A stretch of DNA of 7,619 nucleotides from assembly GCA_900313475.1 (NCBI GenBank), contig OMRJ01000186.1:1-7619 (forward strand), given 5' to 3'. The stretch comes from an uncultured Eubacteriales bacterium (lineage in GTDB: Bacteria > Bacillota > Clostridia > Oscillospirales > Acutalibacteraceae). Below are positions 1 through 5,578 of the stretch, one piece after another (within the stretch, counting starts at the first letter, position 1; each line of letters opens with the position of its first letter). Below the pieces are notes generated by a model, which was not told the origin of the DNA, made no database searches, and saw only the letters and a program-made list of their open reading frames with translations. The translations under genes were made by a program, and so were the position numbers.

Positions 1-607
1 CGAGACCGAGCGCTCTGATAAAAGTCGTAATGGGAAGTCTTCTGTTTTTATCTATCTTAACATAGAAAACGTTGTTGGGGTCGGTTTCGTATTCGAGCCA
101 CGCGCCGCGGTTGGGGATAACCGTGGTGGCATAGAGCTTTTTGCCGAGCTTGTCGCGCGTCATGTCGAAATAAACACCGGGAGAACGGACAAGCTGTGAT
201 ATGATAACGCGCTCCGCGCCGTTTATAATAAACGTGCCGCTGTCGGTCATTATCGGGAAGTCGCCCATATAGATCTCATTTATTTTGATCTCACCGGTTT
301 CCTTGTTGAGAAGACGAGCCGTAACGCGGAGAGGAGCATTGTATGTTGCGTCGCGCTCCTTGCACTGCTTAACTGTATACTTGGGTGTGGGATCAACGCG
401 GTAATCGATAAAATCGAGCACCAGATTGCCTGTATAGTCGGTAATCTCATTGATGTCTCTCAATACCTCTCTGAGACCTGTGTCAAGAAACCACTGATAT
501 GAGTTCTTCTGCACCTCAATGAGATTCGGCATCGCCATGACCTCATTGATCTTAGAGAAGCTCATTCTGGTTTTCCTGCCAACCTTTACGGGTTTCACTT
601 TCACCAT
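1..607 (-). CDS. rpoB: DNA-directed RNA polymerase subunit beta, N-terminal part (runs off left edge)
   Basis: This is the beta subunit of the RNA polymerase core, which forms one side of the catalytic cleft with beta-prime. Only the first 202 codons are present. The translation starts MVKVKPVKVGRKTRMSFS and contains the conserved stretches MPNLIEVQKNSYQWF (residues 27-40), DYTGNLVL (57-64), MTDSGTFIINGAERVIISQL (120-139) and RSPGVYFD (141-148). The last is the N-terminal site where rifampicin-resistance changes occur in E. coli RpoB (V146 region). The ATG at 607 is chosen because it matches the family N-terminus and has a GGAG at 618-621, 10 nt upstream; the Met at residue 15 is a less likely alternative. 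The gene has its own promoter region and a long leader. It is not directly preceded by rplL, the common neighbour, but by an HD-hydrolase gene on the same strand. Identity is very secure. Confidence 0.97.
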   Translation of the reverse strand, partial: MVKVKPVKVGRKTRMSFSKINEVMAMPNLIEVQKNSYQWFLDTGLREVLRDINEITDYTGNLVLDFIDYRVDPTPKYTVKQCKERDATYNAPLRVTARLLNKETGEIKINEIYMGDFPIMTDSGTFIINGAERVIISQLVRSPGVYFDMTRDKLGKKLYATTVIPNRGAWLEYETDPNNVFYVKIDKNRRLPITTFIRALGL

Positions 608-783
608 TAGAAATTCACTCCGTTCTGTTTTTTATCCGTGGGGCGTAAACGGCGCAACCTTTCGGAGCACTCCGAAAAAACCGCGGTATTCCGCTCGACG
701 AACGGACACCTTACCCCGCACATTTTGCGTCTTTCTGTCGGGTGCGCAAAATGAATAGGATATTCGTATCCATTATAATGCAG
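608..783 (-). promoter_or_regulatory. structured 5' leader of rpoB
   Basis: This is the untranslated stretch of about 175 nt between the nearer promoter and the rpoB ATG, read on the minus strand. In transcription order it holds a small hairpin (758-771, 5-bp stem); a perfect 9-bp inverted repeat CATTTTGCG/CGCAAAATG (arms 745-753 and 721-729, 15-nt loop); a 6-bp hairpin (691-705, one wobble); a 4-bp GCGG/CCGC hairpin (683-694) followed by GG and six U (675-680); and a perfect inverted repeat TTTCGGAG/CTCCGAAA (670-677 and 660-667). The 691-705 hairpin and the GCGG/CCGC hairpin share bases 691-694 and cannot form together, as in an attenuator. Segments 711-721 and 638-648 could pair at 9 of 11 positions and close the domain. 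I recognise no known riboswitch or protein-binding leader. The structures are seen; regulation is inferred. Confidence 0.45.
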
Positions 784-789
784 TATAAT

Positions 790-818
790 ATATTACACTA
801 TAAGGAAAGCATTGTCAA
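790..818 (-). promoter_or_regulatory. rpoB proximal promoter (sigma-A type)
   Basis: On the minus strand a perfect TTGACA -35 box (813-818) is followed by a 17-bp spacer and a TAATAT -10 box (790-795). Transcription would begin near 783, giving an rpoB leader of about 175 nt. The perfect -35 and ideal spacing make this the strongest promoter candidate in the window, fitting the need for high rpoB expression. Confidence 0.75.
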
Positions 819-854
819 GTCTTATTTTTCATTTTCCGATTTTGCGCGCACAAT

Positions 855-883
855 ATTTTATCATATAAAAACCTCAAAAGCAA
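855..883 (-). promoter_or_regulatory. second, upstream promoter candidate for rpoB
   Basis: On the minus strand TTGCTT (878-883), a 17-bp spacer and TAAAAT (855-860) are found, with a TGA just before the -10 box that makes it an extended -10. The 13-mer ATATGATAAAATA around the -10 is identical to that at 3065-3077 in front of the zinc-ribbon gene. It lies between the terminator hairpin and the proximal promoter, so the two would act in tandem on rpoB. The -35 box is poor (TTG only), so confidence is moderate. Confidence 0.42.
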
Positions 884-907
884 ACGTTTCGGCTCAGACG
901 GCGACGG

Positions 908-962
908 AAAAAATAAACGACCGCATTTCGCATGACAGTCAAGCATTTTGCGAAGTACGGTC
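908..962 (-). terminator. hairpin terminator after the fba operon, possibly bidirectional
   Basis: Arms at 949-962 and 919-932 pair over 14 positions on the minus strand (GACCGTACTTCGCA with TGCGAAATGCGGTC: 12 Watson-Crick pairs, one G-U, one C/A mismatch) around a 16-nt loop. GTTTATTTTTT (908-918) follows directly. This is the layout of a Rho-independent terminator, placed about 56 nt after the HD-hydrolase stop codon. On the plus strand the same hairpin is followed by five T (963-967), so it could also stop transcription in the other direction. Confidence 0.7.
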
Positions 963-1018
963 TTTTTGCTCCCGAAAAATTTTATTCTTCGGCAGACACC
1001 TGAACGCGGCAGCATTTT

Positions 1019-1663
1019 TTAAGGTGCTTTTTCGCCCGTTTCCCTGAAAAACTCATTCAAAAAACCGAGCATGTACTCATGGCGTTTCTCCGCTTCACGT
1101 TTCGCGGAGGGCGTATTCATCATTCCCTTGAGCAGCAGCAGTTTCTCATAAAAATGATTGATGCCGCAGGTTTTCCCCGAATAATATTTTTCCGCGCCGA
1201 CCTCCGTCAAAGGCGCTTCGCCCGGCTCATATATCTTTCGTCCCGTACTGCCTCCGTAGGCAAAGCAGCGCGCTATGCCCACAGCACCCATCGCGTCGAG
1301 CCTGTCCGCATCCTGAACGACCTTACCCTCAATGCTGTCCGGCGTCACGGAATCGGCGCCTCTGAACGACACCTCGCCGATTATATGCAGCACCCGTTCA
1401 GCCGTTTCGGCGGGAACAGCGTTTTGATCCAAAAAACGCCGCGCATTGTTTTTATTCGCAGTCGTTTCGGGCGAAAGCTTTCTGTCGTCGGCATCGTGAA
1501 GCGCCGCCGCAAGAGCGCATACAAAAACATCGGCGCCCTCTTTCCCTGCAATATCGACTGCGGCGCGGTACACCCGCTCCACATGACCGAAATCGTGACC
1601 GCCCGAATCTCCCTCGCACAGCAAACGCGCAAATTCGAGTGCCTTATCCGCAGCCGTTTTCAT
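1019..1663 (-). CDS. HD-domain phosphohydrolase, YedJ/YpgQ type
   Basis: This 214-residue protein has the metal-binding HD-superfamily signature in order: H23-D24 with H27 (GHDFGHVERV), the H56-D57 pair in ALHDADD (54-60), and D118 in QDADRLDA (117-124). The length and the motif spacing match the soluble YedJ/YpgQ group. Bacillus subtilis YpgQ has been characterised as a metal-dependent nucleotide pyrophosphohydrolase, so a role in nucleotide hydrolysis in the cytoplasm is plausible, but the natural substrate is not visible from sequence. It is the last gene of the fba operon. Its ATG lies inside the previous gene, giving a 20-bp overlap that suggests translational coupling, and it has GAGG (1670-1673) 6 nt upstream. 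The stop is followed by the hairpin at 908-962. The family call is confident; the exact reaction is not. Confidence 0.85.
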   Translation of the reverse strand: MKTAADKALEFARLLCEGDSGGHDFGHVERVYRAAVDIAGKEGADVFVCALAAALHDADDRKLSPETTANKNNARRFLDQNAVPAETAERVLHIIGEVSFRGADSVTPDSIEGKVVQDADRLDAMGAVGIARCFAYGGSTGRKIYEPGEAPLTEVGAEKYYSGKTCGINHFYEKLLLLKGMMNTPSAKREAEKRHEYMLGFLNEFFRETGEKAP

Positions 1664-2108
1664 TGAGCACCTCTGCGGTTATCTCCGCCGCCGTCCGTAT
1701 GCACTGTGCACACGGGCGTTTTTTGTAAAAATCCGATGTGCGGACAGATGACACCGGCGAATACGTTTCCGCCGATACGCCTAAAATTTCGCGGCAGACG
1801 TACGAACCGAAGCGTGCCGAAAACCTGTCCATACACGAGCCTATCAAGGCGTAAAATCCGTTTTTTCGTCCGCTGTCCTTAACGTCGTCGTTGCCGAGCA
1901 GACTGCCGAGCGCCATTGTCATTCCGCTGACGGCTCCGCAGACCTCGCGCTTTCTGCCGAAGCCGCCGCCGAAGCCGGAGCTTATCTTAAGAGCCTGTTC
2001 CGTTGAAAAGCCGGTAACGTCACAAAAGGCCGCAAACACAGCCTGTGAGCAGTTGCAGCCTTCGCGAAACAGCTTTTCCGCCTTATCGGCATAAAAAGCT
2101 ATATCCAT
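1644..2108 (-). CDS. C_GCAxxG_C_C family protein (cysteine-rich, putative redox)
   Basis: This 154-residue soluble protein carries the cysteine pattern that names the family: GCNCSQAV (17-24, C18 and C20), C29, CGAVSG (57-62), C92, C105 in CREILG, and the C-terminal pair C133xxC136. SGFGGGFGR (43-51), a glycine-rich stretch also typical of the family, precedes the CGAVSG motif. Such proteins occur widely in anaerobic Firmicutes and are often described as putative redox-active proteins, but no reaction is established, and I infer only that the cysteines bind metal or form disulfides. The ATG is 5 bp after the fba stop and its own Shine-Dalgarno is weak (an AAGG lies within the end of fba), so translation probably depends on coupling to fba. 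The 3' end overlaps the HD-hydrolase gene. The length is normal for the family. Confidence 0.88.
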   Translation of the reverse strand: MDIAFYADKAEKLFREGCNCSQAVFAAFCDVTGFSTEQALKISSGFGGGFGRKREVCGAVSGMTMALGSLLGNDDVKDSGRKNGFYALIGSCMDRFSARFGSYVCREILGVSAETYSPVSSVRTSDFYKKRPCAQCIRTAAEITAEVLNENGCG

Positions 2109-2113
2109 TTTTC

Positions 2114-2977
2114 TTACGCCTTGTTGACCGAGCCGAAAAGCTCCATTTTTTCTCTGACGGTAGCTTTTATACCCTCACAGCCGGGAGCAAGGAGCTTTCT
2201 GGGATCGAAGCCCTTGCCTTCGAGATCCTTGCCGGCTTCAATGTATTTTCTCGTCTCCGCCGCAAAAGCAAGCTGGCACTCGGTGTTAACATTGATCTTT
2301 GAAACGCCCAGAGAGATAGCTTTCTTTATCATATCCGCAGGAATACCCGTGCCGCCGTGAAGAACGAGAGGCATCGTACCCGTCTTCTCCTGAATCTTCG
2401 CGAGAACGTCGAAACGGAGCCCCGCCCAGTTTGCGGGATATTTGCCGTGGATGTTGCCTATGCCCGCGGCGAGCATATCCACACCGAGATCGGCAATGCG
2501 CTTGCACTCATCGGGATCGGCAACCTCGCCGCCGCCGATAACGCCGTCTTCCTCGCCGCCGATGGCACCGACCTCCGCTTCAACGGAAATTCCGAGCGCC
2601 TTTGCGTCCGCAATTATCTGCTTTGTGCGCGTTACGTTTTCTTCGATGGAATAGTGTGAGCCGTCAAACATTACGGACGAGAAGCCCGCCTTCATCGCGG
2701 CATACGCGCCGTCGTATGAGCCGTGGTCGAGATGCAGAGCAACCGGCACGGTGGTGCCGAGCGTTTTGAGAATCTCCTTTGTCATGGCGGCAACGGTATT
2801 GAAGCCGCACATATATTTTGCCGCACCCTCCGAAACACCGAGAATTACGGGAGAGTGAAGCTCCTCGGCAACCTGAAGAATACACTTTGTCCACTCAAGG
2901 TTGTTGATATTGAAATGACCTACGGCATATTTGCCGGCTTTTGCTGCTTTGAGCATTTCTGCTGCTGAAACTAACAT
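2114..2977 (-). CDS. fba: class II fructose-1,6-bisphosphate aldolase
   Basis: This zinc-dependent glycolytic and gluconeogenic enzyme reversibly splits fructose 1,6-bisphosphate into dihydroxyacetone phosphate and glyceraldehyde 3-phosphate in the cytoplasm. The 287-residue length matches Bacillus-type FbaA. Active-site elements are intact: D84 and zinc ligand H85 in LHLDHGS (81-87), FDGSHYS (104-110), zinc ligand H177 in NIHGKYP (175-181), zinc ligand H207 in LHGGTG (206-211), and the phosphate-binding segment INVNTE (228-233). The ATG at 2977 fits the family N-terminus and has a GGAGG (2987-2991) 9 nt upstream. It is the first gene of a three-gene operon with its own promoter at 3012-3040. 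Related class II aldolases act on tagatose bisphosphate or other sugars; the close match to FbaA-type motifs favours fructose bisphosphate. Confidence 0.95.
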   Translation of the reverse strand: MLVSAAEMLKAAKAGKYAVGHFNINNLEWTKCILQVAEELHSPVILGVSEGAAKYMCGFNTVAAMTKEILKTLGTTVPVALHLDHGSYDGAYAAMKAGFSSVMFDGSHYSIEENVTRTKQIIADAKALGISVEAEVGAIGGEEDGVIGGGEVADPDECKRIADLGVDMLAAGIGNIHGKYPANWAGLRFDVLAKIQEKTGTMPLVLHGGTGIPADMIKKAISLGVSKINVNTECQLAFAAETRKYIEAGKDLEGKGFDPRKLLAPGCEGIKATVREKMELFGSVNKA

Positions 2978-3011
2978 TGTTTTGTTCCTCCGTTAATTAT
3001 TTACAGTCATA

Positions 3012-3040
3012 ATTATAATTACAATTCCCGAAAAAATCAA
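3012..3040 (-). promoter_or_regulatory. fba operon promoter (sigma-A type)
   Basis: On the minus strand TTGATT (3035-3040), a 17-bp spacer and a perfect TATAAT (3012-3017) precede fba. Transcription would begin near 3005, leaving a leader of under 30 nt that contains the GGAGG site at 2987-2991. It is divergent from the promoter at 3048-3076; the two -35 boxes are only 7 bp apart. Confidence 0.75.
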
Positions 3041-3047
3041 TATTTAA

Positions 3048-3076
3048 TTGCAGTAATCTCGAAAATATGATAAAAT
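3048..3076 (+). promoter_or_regulatory. promoter of the zinc-ribbon/HI0933/cmk/ispH-S1 run
   Basis: TTGCAG (3048-3053), a 17-bp spacer and TAAAAT (3071-3076) are preceded by a TGA that makes an extended -10. Transcription would begin near 3083, giving a leader of about 25 nt with AAAGGA (3093-3098) as the ribosome binding site. I find no clear promoter before the following three genes, so this one may serve the whole plus-strand run. Confidence 0.6.
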
Positions 3077-3107
3077 AGGCGCAACTAAACCGAAAGGATG
3101 ACAAGCA

Positions 3108-3512
3108 ATGAACTCTTTTCGTGATAAATTATCACAGTTTATGCAGGGACGTTACGGTTTTGACCGTCTCTCACGTTTCATTTTTTTGCTGTCTTTCGTC
3201 TTTTGGGGACTGTGCCTGATTGCGCGGTTCACCCCTTGGCATTGGCTGTATATCGTTTTTTCGCTTCTGAACACACTGCTCTATATCGGTGCGCTTTTCA
3301 GGATTTTCTCGCGCGACATCGCTTCGCGGACGCTTGAAAACGAGCGTTATCTGCAGTTTTGCTCCCGTACGCTGCCGAAATTCGACAGAATGAAGGCAGG
3401 CCTTGCCGACCGCGAGCATGCCTATCGACACTGCCCTGCCTGCGGCTCTCTGCTCAGGCTGAAAAAAATAAGAGGAAAGCACACGACGCAGTGCCCGAAA
3501 TGCGGAAAATAA
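3108..3512 (+). CDS. two-helix membrane protein with C-terminal zinc ribbon
   Basis: This is a 134-residue protein of unknown function. The N-terminus carries MQGRYGFDRLSRF (12-24), an amphipathic GRYGxDxL-type motif seen in small Clostridia membrane proteins. Two hydrophobic segments follow (about 23-39 and 46-66), probably a hairpin in the membrane. The basic, polar C-terminal part ends in a zinc-ribbon pattern with C109xxC112 and C129xxC132 (CPACG and CPKCG), likely binding one zinc ion on the cytoplasmic side. There is no signal peptide apart from the first helix. The ATG has AAAGGA 9 nt upstream and follows a good promoter. It is the first gene of the plus-strand run, 62 bp before the flavoprotein. 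The topology and metal site are read from sequence; the role is not known. Confidence 0.85.
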   Translation: MNSFRDKLSQFMQGRYGFDRLSRFIFLLSFVFWGLCLIARFTPWHWLYIVFSLLNTLLYIGALFRIFSRDIASRTLENERYLQFCSRTLPKFDRMKAGLADREHAYRHCPACGSLLRLKKIRGKHTTQCPKCGK

Positions 3513-3574
3513 TTCAAGGTCAGCATCATTTTCGGAAAAAAGGCTGTCGGCAAAAACGGAAAAGGAAACACAAG

Positions 3575-4807
3575 ATGAAAAAAATACTTATAACGGGCGG
3601 CGGCGCGGCGGGGCTTACCGCGGCGGGCTTTGCCGCAAAACGCGGTCTTGACGTAACGGTGCTCGAACGGAACTCCCGTCCCGCGCGCAAGCTTATGATA
3701 ACGGGAAAAGGGCGATGCAACGTCACAAACGCATGCACTTTGATAAACGAGCTTATGGACGCGGTGCCCGTAAACAACCGTTTTTTGTACGGTGCGTTTT
3801 CGCGCTTTATGCCCACCGACACAATGGATCTTTTTGAAGAAATGGGAGTCGGTCTTAAAATAGAGCGCGGCAGCCGTGTATTCCCCGAATCGGACAAAGC
3901 CGTCGATATCGTGGATGCGCTCGTGAAATTCGCAAAAACGGGCGGCGCGAAGATAAGAACCGACACACGCGTTTCGTCGCTGATAATTGAGGACGGCAAG
4001 GTTAAAGGTGTTGTCACGGAAAACGGCGAACAGATTTTCGCCGACGCGGTGATAATCGCCACGGGAGGAAAATCTTATCCGCAGACAGGCTCAACGGGCG
4101 ACGGCTACACGCTCGCCGAAAGCGCGGGGCATTCGATAACCACTCCCAAAGGCTCGCTCGTTCCGCTTGAAACAGAAGACACATGGTGCGCAGCCTGCAC
4201 GGGACTGTCGCTTAAAAACGTGTCGCTCTCGGTTTATGACAAGCAAAAATTCAAAGAGGTCTATTCGGACTTCGGCGAAATGCTGTTCACTCACTTCGGC
4301 GTGTCGGGACCCATGATCTTGAGCGCATCGTCACATATGCGCGAGATAACGCCCGGCCGCTACATGTGTACGGTTGATTTGAAGCCTGCGCTGTCCGAAG
4401 AAAAGCTCGACGAACGTCTTATCCGCGACTTTGCCGCATCCCCGACCAAAGGTCTGCCCACCGTACTGCGCGGACTTCTGCCGAAATCGCTTGTTCCCGT
4501 GATAACCGGGATGAGCGGCATCGACCCGTCAAAGCATGTAAACGGGATAACGCGCGACGAACGGCGCGAAATAGTATATCTGCTGAAAAATTTGACTTTT
4601 ACGGTTAAAAAGGCTCGTCCTATCGAAGAAGCGATCGTCACATCGGGCGGCGTAAAAGTGAATGAGATAGATCCGAAAACAATGCAGTCAAAAAAGTGCG
4701 AGGGGCTGTTCTTTGCGGGCGAAGTAATTGACGTCGACGCGTATACGGGCGGATTTAATTTGCAGATAGCCTTTTCAACGGGAGCCGCAGCGGGAAGAAA
4801 CGTATAA
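3575..4807 (+). CDS. NAD(P)/FAD-dependent oxidoreductase, HI0933/YhiN family
   Basis: This 410-residue flavoprotein has an N-terminal FAD-binding Rossmann motif GGGAAG (8-13) after a short beta strand, an acidic residue E31 ending the second strand, the family signature GKGRCNVTN (44-52), ATGGKSYPQTGSTGDGY starting near residue 162, and the C-terminal FAD-contact segment GEVIDVDAYTGG (382-393). These define the HI0933/YhiN group, whose substrate is not established; members are often loosely annotated as aminoacetone oxidase. The frame is open further upstream to 3359, but that part overlaps the zinc-ribbon gene and is not family-like. The ATG at 3575 begins directly at the Rossmann strand and has AAGGA (3562-3566) 8 nt upstream. 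In Clostridia this gene is often found next to cmk, as here, but a functional link is unproven. Confidence 0.92.
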   Translation: MKKILITGGGAAGLTAAGFAAKRGLDVTVLERNSRPARKLMITGKGRCNVTNACTLINELMDAVPVNNRFLYGAFSRFMPTDTMDLFEEMGVGLKIERGSRVFPESDKAVDIVDALVKFAKTGGAKIRTDTRVSSLIIEDGKVKGVVTENGEQIFADAVIIATGGKSYPQTGSTGDGYTLAESAGHSITTPKGSLVPLETEDTWCAACTGLSLKNVSLSVYDKQKFKEVYSDFGEMLFTHFGVSGPMILSASSHMREITPGRYMCTVDLKPALSEEKLDERLIRDFAASPTKGLPTVLRGLLPKSLVPVITGMSGIDPSKHVNGITRDERREIVYLLKNLTFTVKKARPIEEAIVTSGGVKVNEIDPKTMQSKKCEGLFFAGEVIDVDAYTGGFNLQIAFSTGAAAGRNV

Positions 4808-4893
4808 TTCGGAATTATAACGGTTACGTCGCCAAAAAAAAGACAAAACGGTTTTTGTTTTGCGAATAGCATTAACAAGGAGAAAAAGGTATT

Positions 4894-5577
4894 ATGATAA
4901 ATATTGCAATCGACGGTCCGGCGGGAGCCGGAAAGAGTACCGCGGCGCGCATGGCTGCCTCAAGGCTCGGTTTCATTTACGTTGACACGGGCGCGCTCTA
5001 CCGCACGGTCGGTGTTGCCGCTTTGCGGCGCGGCATTCCGACCGACGACCGCGAAAAAGTGGCTGCAATGCTGCCCGAAATCACGGCGGAGCTTAAATTC
5101 GAAGACGGGGTGCAGCATGTTATTCTGAACGGTGAGGACGTCTCCGACGCGATACGCAGACCCGAAGCGTCGATGGCGGCGTCGAATGTTTCGGCAATCC
5201 CCGCAGTTCGCGCATTCTTGTTCGGTCTTCAAAAGGACATGGCAAAAAACAACAACGTTATAATGGACGGCAGAGACATCGGCACGGTTATCCTGCCCGA
5301 TGCGCAGCTTAAAATATTTTTGACCGCGTCGGCGGAGGTCAGGGCGAAAAGGCGCTTTGACGAACTGACCGCAAAGGGCACGCCCGTTGAATATAATACG
5401 CTTCTCGACGAAATAAAGCAGCGCGACTACAACGATTCGCACCGCGCCGCCGCTCCGCTCAAAGCCGCGCCCGACGCGGTCTTACTCGACACCTCCGACA
5501 TGACGCTCGAAAAAGTTGTTGACCGCATAACGGAGCTTGCCCGCGGCATCTGCGCCGACAAAAAGGACGGTGAATGA
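4894..5577 (+). CDS. cmk: cytidylate kinase
   Basis: Cytidylate kinase phosphorylates CMP and dCMP with ATP, supplying CDP and dCDP for nucleic acid and phospholipid synthesis. The 227-residue length is typical. The P-loop GPAGAGKST (8-16) is followed by the CMP-binding DTGALYRTVG (31-40), DGRDIGTVILPDA (125-137), the arginine-containing lid RAKRRFDEL (150-158) and RDYNDSHRAAAPL (177-189), all characteristic of Cmk. The ATG has AAGGAG (4877-4882) 11 nt upstream. An 86-bp gap separates it from the flavoprotein gene, and its stop is one base before the likely TTG start of the IspH-S1 gene, so those two are tightly coupled. In many related genomes an acyltransferase gene lies between cmk and ispH; it is absent here. 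Confidence 0.96.
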   Translation: MINIAIDGPAGAGKSTAARMAASRLGFIYVDTGALYRTVGVAALRRGIPTDDREKVAAMLPEITAELKFEDGVQHVILNGEDVSDAIRRPEASMAASNVSAIPAVRAFLFGLQKDMAKNNNVIMDGRDIGTVILPDAQLKIFLTASAEVRAKRRFDELTAKGTPVEYNTLLDEIKQRDYNDSHRAAAPLKAAPDAVLLDTSDMTLEKVVDRITELARGICADKKDGE

Positions 5578-5578
5578 T

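Noticed and set aside
519..758. Plus-strand open frame of 79 codons across the rpoB start
   Set aside because: It is antisense to the rpoB N-terminus and leader, and its sequence is not protein-like.
742..1047. Plus-strand open frame of 101 codons in the gap upstream of rpoB, with a minus-strand one at 815-1015
   Set aside because: The translations are low in complexity, resemble no family and have no convincing ribosome binding site. They lie across the terminator hairpin and the promoter boxes.
1079..1666. Long plus-strand open frame of 195 codons
   Set aside because: It is the antisense image of the HD-hydrolase gene, whose motifs are intact on the minus strand. The plus-strand product shows no recognisable motif.
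3359..3574. Possible 72-residue N-terminal extension of the HI0933-family protein
   Set aside because: It overlaps the zinc-ribbon gene in another frame, is rich in basic residues without family similarity, and would place the Rossmann motif far from the N-terminus. The ATG at 3575 has a good ribosome binding site.
4808..4893. AT-rich inverted repeat (ACAAAA/TTTTGT around 4842-4858) between the HI0933 and cmk genes, considered as a terminator or attenuator
   Set aside because: The stem is almost all A-T with one C-G pair and a single G-T wobble extension, so it would be weak. I also found no convincing promoter here for cmk.
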